Shown one piece after another: positions 12,089-23,959 of a stretch of DNA of 64,000 bases. The stretch's first letter is position 1. The number at the start of each line of letters is the position of its first letter. The stretch is from Pterobdella sp. o SKG-2022 (taxonomy: Eukaryota > Annelida > Clitellata > Hirudinida > Piscicolidae), in assembly GCA_964035795.1 (NCBI GenBank), contig OZ038321.1, forward strand, positions 28,205,022 to 28,269,021, in the 5' to 3' direction. The notes below the pieces were generated by a model that saw only the letters and a program-made list of their open reading frames with translations, was not told the origin of the DNA and did no database searches. The position numbers and the translations under genes were made by a program.

Positions 12089-15052
12089 CTAAACATCATT
12101 CAAAATCAAAAATGGCGCAAAAAAGAAGTTGAAGACAGAATGGAAGGCATTTTTGTAAATCAGAGAAAATGACAAAACGGATGGTTTTATAACGACAGGG
12201 AGTTCGTTTGTGCATTGAATGCATTGCAGATTGTAAATGTTTATACTGGGTGTTTTAAAACCTTTGTAGGCCAGTAAACCCTGAAAACTTACCATATCTC
12301 CAATGTTTAATAAGGCTACAAGCTCGGTGAAGTGGTTGGAAATGACAAGATTGACTGCTTCATCTTCCATGTCCACCACAACTTCGTATGTGAACTTGCT
12401 GAACTCGTTCAAGTGGCAGTTGACTCTCTGGAGTTTGTTAAACTCGCATGCATCTTGTTCCAACTGGCTTCCAAAACTCGTGCAGTCATAGGCATACCGA
12501 TGCCCGTAGGTGCATTGGAGCCAGTTAGAAATGAACTTTGGAAACCACTTCATAAAGTTTTCAGCACTGTTTTCAATTTTAGTGATGGAAATCGTTTTGA
12601 CAATTCCAGACCAATTGACTTTGAGGTTGTTAAAATGGAGGCAATTTTGAGCTTTGAGGACTTTTCCAAGGTCTTTACAGTTTCTCATGTAGACATCTCG
12701 AGGGAGGTAGTTGACATTGTTGTCGTCTAAGGAGAAGGAGACGAAAGCCAGAGGGAGTGAAGTGAGTAAAACGATGGACACCAGAATCAAATAATTTTTT
12801 AGGGATTTTTGAGTCAAATTCAAATTGTCATTGACAAAGTTCAATTTGGACCAAAAGGGCAAAGTTGACACTCCTAATATTAATCCAAAGGTAGTGACAA
12901 CTTTTAAAAAACTAAAAAAAAAAGAAAAATATATTTTGTATAATATCAAAAATATCCCAACAATGAGCAACAAAGGACTGATGATGAAAAGCACACCCCA
13001 GCCACATGAAGCCCTCAAGAGCCCAAACCACGTGGACTCCATGAAAAACAACATCACAAGTTTGCCCCACAAGACACACACCAAGTGAGGCAAAATCACT
13101 TGGTGGAATTTTTTCTCTGATTTCAAAGTCATTTCCATGAATATCAAGAGGGTTATAAAGTAAGCCAGAGAGGGTAAGCCAATGTTAATGCTCAGGTCGA
13201 AATAGAGGCTTATCGTCAAACCGAAGTTTTTATAGGCATAGAAAATATGATACAATATTGGTATGTGGTTTGTGTCGTCAGTGAAAAGAGAAATGTTCGA
13301 GAAGAAATTGAGTAGGACTACATAATAGGAGTACTGACCATATCCATCTTTGATAGAGAACCAGTAAGCTAATACAAGAATGAAACTCATTGTGCACATT
13401 TCCGAACTTGGAAGCCATTGTTTGTCTGCCAAGTTGAAGGAAATTATCAATAAAGGAATGACGGCAAAAAATTGTAGATAAGGTTTCACAGAACAACAAG
13501 CATCTTCTTCGTACCTGGACAAGTATCTGCTGCCTAATCTCTCAAATATCTTATTTATCGTTCTGTTTCGGTTAAGTTTCCGATGTGAGTAAAAAATTTG
13601 CAGCGTCACTACGTAAAGGAAAATGAAAGAAATGAAGAAGGAAATGATGGGAAGGAAGTAAAGGATAGAGTTGATGGAAATGAGACTGTAAATAAAAAGA
13701 AGTAGGAGCATGTAGATTTGATGGACAGGAAACAAGGCCTCCAACCATACCATGCCTTCATTGGCTGCAGTTTCTACCACATTGTCCATCAGCCAAGCTA
13801 GCAGGTCCTTGCAGCTGTATATGATCTGGTGGGTGGTTATGAGTGGTGGTGGTGTCGATGTTTTTGTTGTCAAATGAGGTTTTAATGGGACTGGTTATTT
13901 GTGATGCTTTCAAACATACAACACTTTTGTAGATATTACCAAACCACCATTCCTATTTTTTAACGCTCATTACTCAAAGCTATGTGACTTATATGAACTT
14001 CATGGCATAAATAACTTTCTCAGAAGTCGATAATATTACCTGTTCAACGGTAGATAAGCACTCATCCTTCTTGAGGTGGGTCTTGAGGAAACTGTGAAAG
14101 GGACTTGTGTTGTTCCCTCGTAAGAGCATCATTATCCGGTTGACAAAACTCCCCTCGTTCACCTGGTCCTCCTTCATAGCTGCAGATGGGTGTGTTTGGT
14201 GGGTTTTAAAGGGTTTGTGGTGATTTGAGGGTTCATTAGTTTGATGGTGTTTTTTATAAATAGCTTAGCTTTAAATTATGGCAATCATTTGAGTTTAGTA
14301 TTATTAGATTAGATTATTAGTTAAGTCCGAACCTTTCTTCAAGATTTCTATTTCATTTCTATCTATAGAAACTTCACTAATTCTTTTTATATATTCCTTT
14401 TTATTCAAAATAGTTTTTCCAGCAGAAATCTCTCGAAAAAGCTGCTTGGCGGAAATTTTCCCTCTCTTTTCCATGCTAGGAGTTTCTATACACCATTGAA
14501 CTTCTTCTCTGTTCTCGTCGTTTATTCCTCAAATGAATTAATCAAAAATCAATTTTTTTAGACAAAATATAGTTTTGAATAATTTTTAGTTTCTAATAAA
14601 CCATTAAAAATAGTTGTAGTTTGAAATAAAAAAACTCTAAATATTTAATAAACTCCGTTTCTCAGAAGACACCTAAATAAGTCCCATTGACTCCCTAACT
14701 AACCGATGTTCTCCTTGAAACACCTCTTCAACAGAGCAGTAGCTTCTTCATTTCCAACTTTTGAAGACTCCAACAACCATTCAACCGCCTTCACACCACT
14801 TTCATCATTTTCACCAAGATCATGTTTCTTCAAGTACAACCGACCAATCTCCAGGCATGCCTCTTCTGATTTGTCGTCTGCCTCTAATATCTCTCTCAGT
14901 TGGTCGTCTTTTGTTTCGTAATAACAAATGATATAAATAGTAATTATTTTATGTTTGTATACATATATAATGAATACTAGCTATTATTAAATAAAAATAA
15001 TGCTTGTTTCAAATATCTGGTCTGATCACATACCTAATTCTTTCAACTTCAT
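12089..15052 (-). CDS. WFS1: Wolframin, multi-pass ER membrane glycoprotein
   Basis: Five exons were assembled. Exon 1 (15052-15034) gives MKLKEL; exon 2 (14907-14704) a Sel1-like helical repeat (CLEIGRLYLKKH, AVEWLLESSKVGNEEATALL); exon 3 (about 14528-14333) INDENREEVQW and KISAKQLFREISAG; exon 4 (about 14177-14042) the EF-hand-like stretch before the membrane; exon 5 (about 13890-12089) all membrane segments and the lumenal C-terminus. Diagnostic matches to vertebrate wolframin: LLRASCGWG, KVNWSGIVKTISI, KIENSAENFMKWFP, NLQCIQCTNELP, FNFFFAPFL. About nine hydrophobic segments are visible. Known role: ER calcium homeostasis and stress control. The large single last exon matches the vertebrate gene. 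At about 780 residues it is shorter than human (890), mainly at the N-terminus. Confidence 0.92.
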
Positions 15053-15448
15053 GCTGGATCTTGTATTGGAGGCTTATGTCATTTTTTGTAACACAAAAAT
15101 TAAGTTTTACGATAAAAAATATTTAGTAAAATTGTTTATAAACAAATGTTAACGACTTTAAAATTAGTTTTGTAAGTGGATTCAAGCAGAGTAAATGGGT
15201 GCCAACTTAAATTCAAAAAATTTCTAGAGTTTAATTGTATTTTAAATAAAACAGTTTCTAATATTTTTTTGCGATTATCTTCAAAAACTATAATTGCTGA
15301 TGATGTTGTCTGGTGAGCATCACTGAAATGACAAGCAGTACAGACGAACTTAAAGTAGATGTCGTCAACTAAGATTTTATGAAAGAGAACTTTTATTGTC
15401 GACTAGAAAAGTGATTCAATAAATTTTTATTAAAAATACAAATCATTA

Positions 15449-17721
15449 TCAACTTCTTGAATCTGAAGATATCATAGTTTGATTCTCTAAACCTTGGTGA
15501 ATATTCAACTTGGACTTCTTCCTCCACAGCGCAGCGTTTTCCTTACTCCTGTAGTCATAAGCTAACACCCAGGCTTCTTCGGCACATATCTCCTTATATG
15601 CCTGACACAGTCTAGAAATCGGGTGCATGTCAATAGTGAATGACACCCAGTCTCCACCCACTCCACTTTCAGCTAGCAGTCTGGTGGGGTTTTTAAATAG
15701 TAAATGATGAGAAATATCTTTATTCATGCTGTTGTTATATTTATTTTATCGTTAAAGTGTTATTACATTTCTAACTGTAACTTTTTAGTGGATGAAAACG
15801 TATAAAAGTTAAAATGAGTTTTTTGAAGATAGAAAACAGAAAAACGAGTTGATCGCCTCATGAGAATATTAAGTGGTAAAACCTTTGTGTCAAATCAGGT
15901 CGGTCAGGTGGAAATAAGGTGCTGGAAATGTAATAAAGTTGTTAGCGACGTCTGTCGTATGTTTTGAAATCTCAATCATCAGTTTAAATAATTATCTGAA
16001 CTGAATAATTAAAATCATAAACAAAAAAATGAATTTAAAATCATAAAGTTTTATATTTTTCAATAAACTAAAATTAAAAAAAAGAAACTGACAATTTTAA
16101 AATTAAATTTCCATTTTATTATTTTTATATTTATTTATAACTAAAAAATTATTCAGATAAATAATAATAAGTATTGATTTCTATGAATATGAATAATTAT
16201 TTGAATAAAAATAATTATAAATCCTAAGACCTCAAAGAATGCTTGCAGTTTTTTTGTCTGTAATGGAAGAGGTGCCTGAGGACCTTTTCCACCAAATCAA
16301 AGGGCACTCCAGGAATAAGGGGGTGTTTGCGGGGCACTAACTGAACCACACCCACATCCACCTTGGGAGGAGGAACGAAGGATTCACCTTTTATCACTAA
16401 CCTATGTATAAAAGGGTGGGTCTTCATGGAGTTGAATGTAGTTGTGTTTGTGGAATGGTTCAATGTTTTTTACAGCTTTTTTTTGATGATGATGATTTTT
16501 TAAATTTTGAAGCAAAAAATCAATAAATAATTTGCTTTTTTTGTAAAGAAAACAAAGAAATTTTATTTTTGAAAATAGAAATTATGCTACCTAACAGCAC
16601 ATACCTGAGAGATACATGGCACCAGTTCTGACACATGACACTCAAACGACATCTGTTTTCCACATCCATTGGGGGAGCTACCATGCGCTCTGCCACCTGG
16701 TGACAATGGTTGGAATCTCATTAAAATTTTTTTTATAATACATTTAAAAGTGTTTGTTACTTACTTCACACAAAATAATGATGAATGTATAATTATTTAA
16801 TGATTAACAGATAGAAAAATACAAGCTTCATCATTTTAGACTCAAAGTAATTCTTATCATTTTATTATATGTATTTATAATGTAATCAACAAATTTAAAT
16901 AGACAAGTAATAACAGATATATAAAACGAAATTATTAGACATAGAAAATTTGTTAAAATGGTTGGGTAATAATGAAAGAAAGAAGCAGAGACTTCATGTT
17001 GAAAGGTGAGGGTGAGAGGCACTCTTCCTCGACTCCATGCTCCCTCCTTCTTTGACATTTCTTTCAACCATCGAATAACTAATGCTGTAGAGACACTGAA
17101 TGGCAAATTGCCGATAATATGTGCTTTTGGGATGGTAAAAAGCTTTTTTTGAGATGAATTTTCCTGGTTTTGGTTTTCTAATAACAAACTGTCATCATTT
17201 TTTAAAGTAAAAGTAGTATCTAGATAATTATTTTCATGGTTTTTGTTTGAATTATTCATCACAAGTGTTTCATCAAATTCTTTATCACCCCACTTGCGAG
17301 TGATTTCTTCAGGAAAAACATCATACATGTGGAAGTTCATCACATCTCCCTGGTAGAGACTCATTCGACCCCCTGAAGCTCTGTTCAGTTCCTGAATAAG
17401 TTATTGTAATATTTGAACATTTATAATATCAAAATAGATTATCATAAAACAAACATTTAAAGAGGGAAAAAATCTCCGGTCTTTTTCAATGACACTCAAG
17501 TGTTTGCAACCGGCCTCCAAAATTGCTCTGGTTAAACCACCTGGTCCTGGACCTACTTCACAAACATATTGCCCTTCTAAATTTCCAGCTTTACGTATAA
17601 TTTTTTTGCATAAGTTGTAGTTTAAAATGAAGTTCTGTGAAAGTTGTTTTTTTGCTCGAAGCTTATAAAGTCTAACTATATCTTTGATCGCTGGTAAAGG
17701 AGGTAACTTGTAAACTGACAT
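15449..17721 (-). CDS. TFB1M: Mitochondrial 12S rRNA dimethyladenosine transferase 1
   Basis: KsgA/Dim1-family methyltransferase that dimethylates two adenosines in the small mitochondrial rRNA. Exons: 17721-about 17448 (start MSVYKLPPLPAIKDIVRLYK, then LSQNFILN and the SAM motif EVGPGPGGLTRAILEAG); about 17394-17001 (GRMSLYQGDVMNF, catalytic IIGNLPFSVSTALVIRWL); about 16702-16604 (VAERMVAPPMDVENRCRLSV); about 16403-16230 (FVPPPKVDVGVVQL, VEKVLRHLFHYRQK); a tiny exon 15921-15883 (TLFPPDRPDLTQ); and 15678-15449 (ISRLCQAYKEICAEE to stop). Order and motifs match human TFB1M throughout. The second exon has an extra Asn-rich insert of about 40 residues before the NLPF motif, unusual for the family. 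Starts head-to-head with EMC2. Confidence 0.93.
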
Positions 17722-17890
17722 TGAGAATAGTTTATAAAAAGTTCACTAAAAAGTAGAAAACACATTTATTTCATGAAATATGATTAAAAGCAAAGTCAAC
17801 TTTTAAGCATTGACATATTAAAATTCGAACAACTTGCACGTCTGGCTTTTCTGACGTTTCGTAAATTTAAGCATTCGACCCTTTAATAAA
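17722..17890. promoter_or_regulatory. Probable bidirectional promoter, TFB1M / EMC2
   Basis: Only 169 bp separate the two divergent start codons, so both 5' UTRs and any core promoters must lie here or overlap the genes. No TATA box stands out. Inferred from spacing alone. Confidence 0.55.
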
Positions 17891-20800
17891 ATGATTTTCA
17901 CTCCTTGCAAATCATGGGAAGGTAAACGTTTTGAAATGGTTCATTTTTAATAAGCTGTTCATACCATAGATTTTAATGTTTAAGCTAAAATATGCTAAAA
18001 ATGAAAGCTATGCTTTGAAACAATTTTTCAGAAGCAAAAACCCGCTTGCGACGAATGCGAGAAGAGCAAAACCGCAACAGCGATGAAGTGATAGAATTAT
18101 GGAAAGAACATTTGGCAGACCATCCCAAAAGTCTTGGAAATGAAGGTGATCAAAGATTTAAAATGATAGTTCAAAAGACTATTCAAACCTAATTCAAATA
18201 AACTTCACATGAATGGATTAATTAGAAATCTAAAGCTCTCATCTTTCTTTTTAAATCTCTTAGAATGGGTGATAAAAGAACAAGTAGCAATAGCTGCATG
18301 TGATTGTGGTGATTTTGCTCTGGCTAGTGTTAGTATCTATTTTTTTGAATTCATTAGAATTAAGTTTTTTATCTCTGATAATGTATTATACCGATATATT
18401 ATGTCTGTAATACTAAAATTCATGTCACCAAACTGAAGATGCTCCACTACTAATAACAAAATTCACAATATAAAATTCAACAGTTCTTTTTGAACAATAC
18501 TAATTTTTATAAAACCATTGTTAAAAACTAAAACATGTTTGTTATAAGTAAGGGCTTCAAATGATTATATTTTTAAAACAAAAACACTGCTTATACACAT
18601 CAGTTAACAAGATAATGATAGTTTTTATGAGGCTATATATATCACAATTGAATCTTTAAACAATATTCACTTCAATAATTATCTATTATTTTAATTCTCA
18701 CAACAACAACATCATCAGGAGTGCTACCAAGAGTTGAAGGGTCAGTTCCCCAGCAGCATGAGAGTGTCTATCCTGCAAGGCTTCCTACTTGAGGCTCAAG
18801 AAGAGTTGGTGTCGTGTGTTGATGTGCTTGTGTGTGTATTAGTCTGATGATGGGCTTTGATGTGCTGAAATCAAATTTTTGTAGTTACTATTATTTTTAT
18901 CAATGGTCTTGTTGGTTCTATTGTTTTTTTTCAATATTGATATTGTTGTTATTTCAGTTATGATTTGGCTTTGGAGTTGTATGGAAAACTCTTGGAGAAA
19001 GATGAAACTAACTCTGTAAGCTCATTGATATAAGATATATTTGTATCATAAGTTATGATCAATTCATGATTGTTCAGTTCCATAAAGTTTCCAAAATATC
19101 AACCTGTTTTGATAACATATTTCAAAGCTATTAGATAATTACCATCAAAGATTTTATGTTATCTTTGTTTTATTTTTGTTATCATTTTATAAACAAGTGG
19201 TGTATGAACAGGGATTTGTTAATGACTCATGAAATATTTCAAATGTATGGTGTACATAACAGCTGGTAAGGAAGCGTAAAGTGGCAGTGTTGCGAGCTCA
19301 AAACAAGATCTCTGAAGCCATCAAAGAACTCAATGACTACCTCCAAAAGTGAGTTTGTGCCAAGCAATTGTGTTTATTACTTCACATCCATCCTTCGATC
19401 CATTCATACCTGTGCCTGTGTCTAGTTGTATATTTTTTTAGATTTATTAATATATCTGTAAATCTTTATTTAACCATCTTGTCACCCATCCATCCACCTC
19501 TCCACCCACTTCTATTTGCCACAGATACATGAGTGACTTTGAGGGTTGGTTGGAGTTATGTGACTTGTACCTCAATGAGATGGACTACTCCAGAGTTGGA
19601 ATCATTCACCATTTTATTTTTTCCATATTGTTAAAGATAGTTTTTTTATATCATAAACTGTTGAGGGTTTAAAAGGCTTGTTAAAGTACATTAGAAGGGA
19701 TAGCAGGCCCAATGCTGGGTGATGTCAGATGCAGTTAAATTTAATGATACCATCAATCACATCACACACGTCATAATGACCACCACACAGGCTGCCTTCT
19801 GCATGGAAGAGATGCTTCTTTCCCACCCCTACAACCATGTTGTGTACCAGAAGTATGCTGAGGTTGACTGTTGTTGTTGTTGTCGTCGTTGTTGATGTTA
19901 TTGTTGTTGTTGCTTTTGTCGTTTTTGTTGCTGTTGTTGTGTCTTATTTTATTTTTTTTCACATTGTGATTATTCTTTGATATGTTCATAATTTGTGCAG
20001 ATCAAGTACACCCAAGGAGGCATAGAGAATATGGAGATAGCCAAGAAATACTTTGCATACTCACTCAAGTTGTCCCCCAACAACATGAGGTCCTTCTATG
20101 GCTTCTATATGGTGAGGGGGGGTTATGGTGGTGTGTGGTGAGGGGGTTATGGGTGTGTTTGGTTTCTATATGATGAGGGTGATGGAGGAGAATGATGGTT
20201 GGTTATATTTTTAATATGGTGAAAGGTGATGGGGATTGGTTGGTTATTGGCTGATTGAGCATTCCGACTCACTTGCTGGAAAGGTAAAGTTATCCACAAG
20301 GAAGAATATCGGAAGCTTCATAATATGGTATTAAGCACCAATATTGTTAAAAGTAATAATCATTTTAAGCTTAATAACAACACTAATGGCTACCAGGCTT
20401 CGACATTCCTGGCTCAGAAGTGTACCAACGTCAAGAATAAGAGGGATCGACATATGGAGCATGCCAAGTAATATTATTATTATTATTATTATTCTTTTAA
20501 AGACATCTTGTATTTTTATAATTTTCGTTTTTATTCGTCAAAAAATGAGGATTTTGAAGATTCGTTTATCACAGTAAAGAGATTAAAATTTTCGATAAGT
20601 ACAATCTGATCATAATTCATCAGTAACGTTATTGTAATCAACATACTAACTACTCAAATTATTCTCTCTTTGTGCTCTACTTTACTATGTTCATCTCTAT
20701 ATATATCTGAACAATTTCACAATAACTTCACGAATGACTCATGATCAGATCGCATTTATCAACAATTCTAGTCTTTTTAATTTTATTATCAATATTTTTT

Positions 20801-21542
20801 TTATTATTTTTCTGCTTTTATTATTATTGTTGTTGTTGTGTTGCAGGTTTGCCATGACGAACATCATCAACAAACACCAGGTTGCCAGTGTTTACATTTA
20901 TTTATCATTATTATTGTAATCTGCTCATCATTATAATAATAATATATAATATGAATTACTTATATAGCGCATCTTACGCATCGCTCAGAGGTTTTTAGTT
21001 CTAAGAAAAATAGGATAGAGAGAAGATTTAAGATTAGGAGGAAGAGAGTTCCAGAGAAGTGGACCAGAAAAAGAAAATGCAGATTTAGCATAGGAATGAG
21101 AGAGAGATAATGAAAAGTTGAGAACGAGTAGAGGACCGTATGCCGAGGTAGTAAGAAGTTAGGTTATGAAATAGAATGAGAGATTTTATGCATAATAGAA
21201 CAGATTTTGAAGGAAGAGTGAAAGTGAAGAGGTAGCCAGTGAAGATCGATTAGAGATGGAGAGATGAGAGAATTTAGGAGTATGAGAGACCAGGCGTCGT
21301 TATGATTGTTTTGCTTTTTTCAAAATTTTTTTATTTTATATATATTATTATTTATGTTGTCATTATTTATTTTATAATATCATAATATTCTTTTAATTTA
21401 AAACTTGATGGTCTTTAAAATTATAATATGCCAATAAACGTCATCAAAACCCCCACAGAACATAATTGACACAGAGAAAACAAATAAGAACACAAGCACA
21501 GAAACACTGTTAAACACCCTCTTTGAAAACCTCCAGTTATAA
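17891..21542 (+). CDS. EMC2: ER membrane protein complex subunit 2 (TPR protein)
   Basis: About 12 exons. 17891-17921 (MIFTPCKSWEE), 18032-18145 (AKTRLRRMREEQNRNSDEV), about 18265-18330 (WVIKEQVAIAACDCGDFALA), about 18719-18800 (CYQELKGQFPSSMRVSIL), about 18958-19015 (YDLALELYGKLLEKDE), about 19262-19348 (VAVLRAQNKISEAIKELNDY), about 19525-19600 (FEGWLELCDLYLNEMDYS), about 19791-19860 (AAFCMEEMLLSHPYNHVVYQ), about 20001-20110 (IKYTQGGIENMEIAKKYFAY), about 20398-20467, about 20848-20880, and 21460-21542 to TAA. The TPR repeats align in order with human EMC2. Known role: cytosolic scaffold of the EMC, which inserts membrane proteins at the ER. Introns hold GTT and ATT microsatellites and an L2 fragment. 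Confidence 0.93.
19868..19940. repeat. Degenerate (GTT)n in EMC2 intron
   Basis: Interrupted GTT/GTC trinucleotide run. It gives a false Asn-rich antisense frame. Confidence 0.85.
20940..21300 (-). mobile_element. Antisense L2-like LINE 3' fragment in EMC2 intron
   Basis: Reading antisense gives LISPSLIDLHWLPLHFHSSF, HSLSLIPMLN-like and FSGTLFLLIL, the same C-terminal region as the copy at 5.67-6.25 kb, and ends at about 20950 with the same tail type (gatgcgtaagatgcgctata, then taagtaatt). Strongly 5'-truncated. It sits between the last two coding exons of EMC2. Confidence 0.75.
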
Positions 21543-22019
21543 TCATCCAATCAATTCAATTCAATATTTATATAAATGTTATTAAAAGAATTACAGCGTG
21601 TTAATTGTTGATCAAATCTGTATCCTTGTGGCTTGCCTTTTGACTCAACTTATTTAAATATCCTGATTGCATTTTGTCTTTTTGATTTTTTTTTCATGAT
21701 TATTCATTATTCCGGATTTCATCAGTTGATGACAAGTTTAATAAAATCAACACAATGCTTCAATAATTAATGAAGCTTTTTGTAAGTTGATGTGATAAGA
21801 CAAATTTATTATCTGATAATATCCCTTGAAGATTATTATGTTTTGTTCGCGTACAAATGTATTTATCAAATGATCATCCATGATCTGTTAGAAAGTCGAG
21901 CCTCAATGGAAGTTCTTTTTGGTCAATCATTGGTCTTATGGTGTAGTCAGTCAATAGAGTTCAAGCAACTTTTCAAAAGTTGTGCCCGTATCCATTTTAC
22001 ACGTTCTTTGTAGCGCATC

Positions 22020-23950
22020 GTTTAAATTTGATGAAAGAATTTTTTGGCATAAAATAAAATTTCGTAAAATTCACTCTATTTTGAAATAAGCCTAAGCTTT
22101 AATATGATTTTATTTGTATTCGAAAAGAAAATATACAAAGTGCAATATAAAAATTTTTTTATACAATTTTCATTTCAAAATATCAACAACTTCAAAGCTT
22201 GAATCTCGCAGAAGTTCTGCTTCAAAAAAATAATCTGTGCTTGTATCAAACATGGGTTTGTAAACATCAGAGACCAAGTCTAAGTGGCCTTACAACTGCG
22301 TGGAATCATGCGGTTTAAACTTTCAAGTTCTTTGTCTTATCATATACAACTATGAGGCACCCATCAAAGACTTGGTGCTCCAAACTGCAGTTGGAAAAAG
22401 TATTTGTGGTGTCATCATGAAAAGAACATCCTTGGATACTTTGGTTATTGCTGTTATTACTACTTCTACTATTATTATTATTGTTTTTATTAATAGTTGA
22501 ATTAGTATTAATTCTAATTGCGTTGAAAACATTACTACTTGTTATTGCTACTATTATTGCTACAACTATTAGTTGACTCATTATTATTATTATAGTTTTA
22601 TTGTGTTTTCAGATGCATCTGGCACATTCACAAACTCACACAGACTCCCTCCAACTTCACTTTTTCACCATTTTGTGAGTTTCCTGTTCCTTCATTGTTT
22701 TTACGGGGCGACATCTGGCGATTAAATTTAAGTTATTGTTTTTTCCTTCATTTTTTTATTACTCAAGCTATTATTTGAGAATTATTTTTATAATTAAGTT
22801 ACGACGTTTTTTTTTTTTTACATTGTTTTGTTTTTCAAATAATTGAATCATGCAAAAGCATCTATTAAATTTTCATTTCAAAATTAATTTTAACTATTTA
22901 AAATATATTTATCTGATTTTATTTTGAATCCACGATAAAAATACAGCCACCTTGTGGGAGTTCTTGGCATCTTTTCTGTCGCAGTTTGAAGAACTTTCTG
23001 CAATCAAAAAAAGCTTTAGCTAATAAAAATCAAAAGCTCGAAGTTTAAAATTAGTAATTTTGAATAATTTTCCCAGTGTGCACAAGTCTTTGTAAAATTA
23101 TCAAAATTGGTTTAACTGATGCACCAAAAGTATCTACCGAGCAAACCTGATTCAATTAGTCGAGAGTGTTTGCCTTCTAACTTTTGCCTGAAATTAAAAT
23201 TTATGTAAATTTTTTATTAAACTCATTGAACTTTCATTCAACATTGAAGGATTAATTAAAATGATGATTTTTTCAGAGTTCTATGATTCACACTGTGACG
23301 ATTTGAAAACTGGAGATTTGTCTTATCATAGGCGCCCTTTGAGCCGGCAACCTAAAGTTATTACAACTAAAAATCAATTCTACAACACAATTAAATTAAA
23401 AAAGCATTCAAAAGATGATACTTGTTGGATTTGAAGCTGCAGAAACAGGGTTTGAGAGTGCTTAAGGGGGCCTGTGAGGGTTTCAAGTTTTTTTGAAATG
23501 TGCATGCCAAATTATGTCATACAATTGAAAATGGAAAGCGAAATTTTTTATTTGGGAAAACCTATAAGAATTTTGTTGTTTTCAATTTAATAAAATATGT
23601 CATATAATATTGTGAATGGATATTATTTGGTCTGAGAAAATATGATACATTGAAGACGATGGTGCACAAGTTTGTGGCTGCACCAAGTTCTACGGTTTAT
23701 TGCTTGATGACCATTTCACAAAAAGTTTCATGCAGCAAAATTATGAATATAATTATAAGTTGGATATTACTATTTTCAAAAGATATAAATGTATGTTACC
23801 TTTGAAATTTTATTTTTGTTAAAAGATAGGTCTGAAAAAATAAAAATAAATTAATTTTAATATTTTTAATAAAATTTTTCACTCAATTTGAACATCTCCT
23901 AATTTTAATAGCCATTGTGAAACCTACATTGATATTTTTCACTTAAATAA
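22020..23950. other. Intergenic between EMC2 and the SIK-like gene
   Basis: AT-rich. Short ATT/ATA repeats near 22470-22600 produce an Asn-rich antisense frame. No exon could be supported. Confidence 0.4.
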
Positions 23951-23959
23951 TTGAATTAT

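Noticed and set aside
12303..13088. Plus-strand frames within WFS1
   Set aside because: Shadows of the last wolframin exon.
19771..19989. Asn-rich antisense frame
   Set aside because: Translation of the degenerate (GTT)n in an EMC2 intron; the real coding exons are on the plus strand.
22315..22581. Antisense Asn-rich frame after EMC2
   Set aside because: Low-complexity ATT repeats and no splice-supported or recognisable part.
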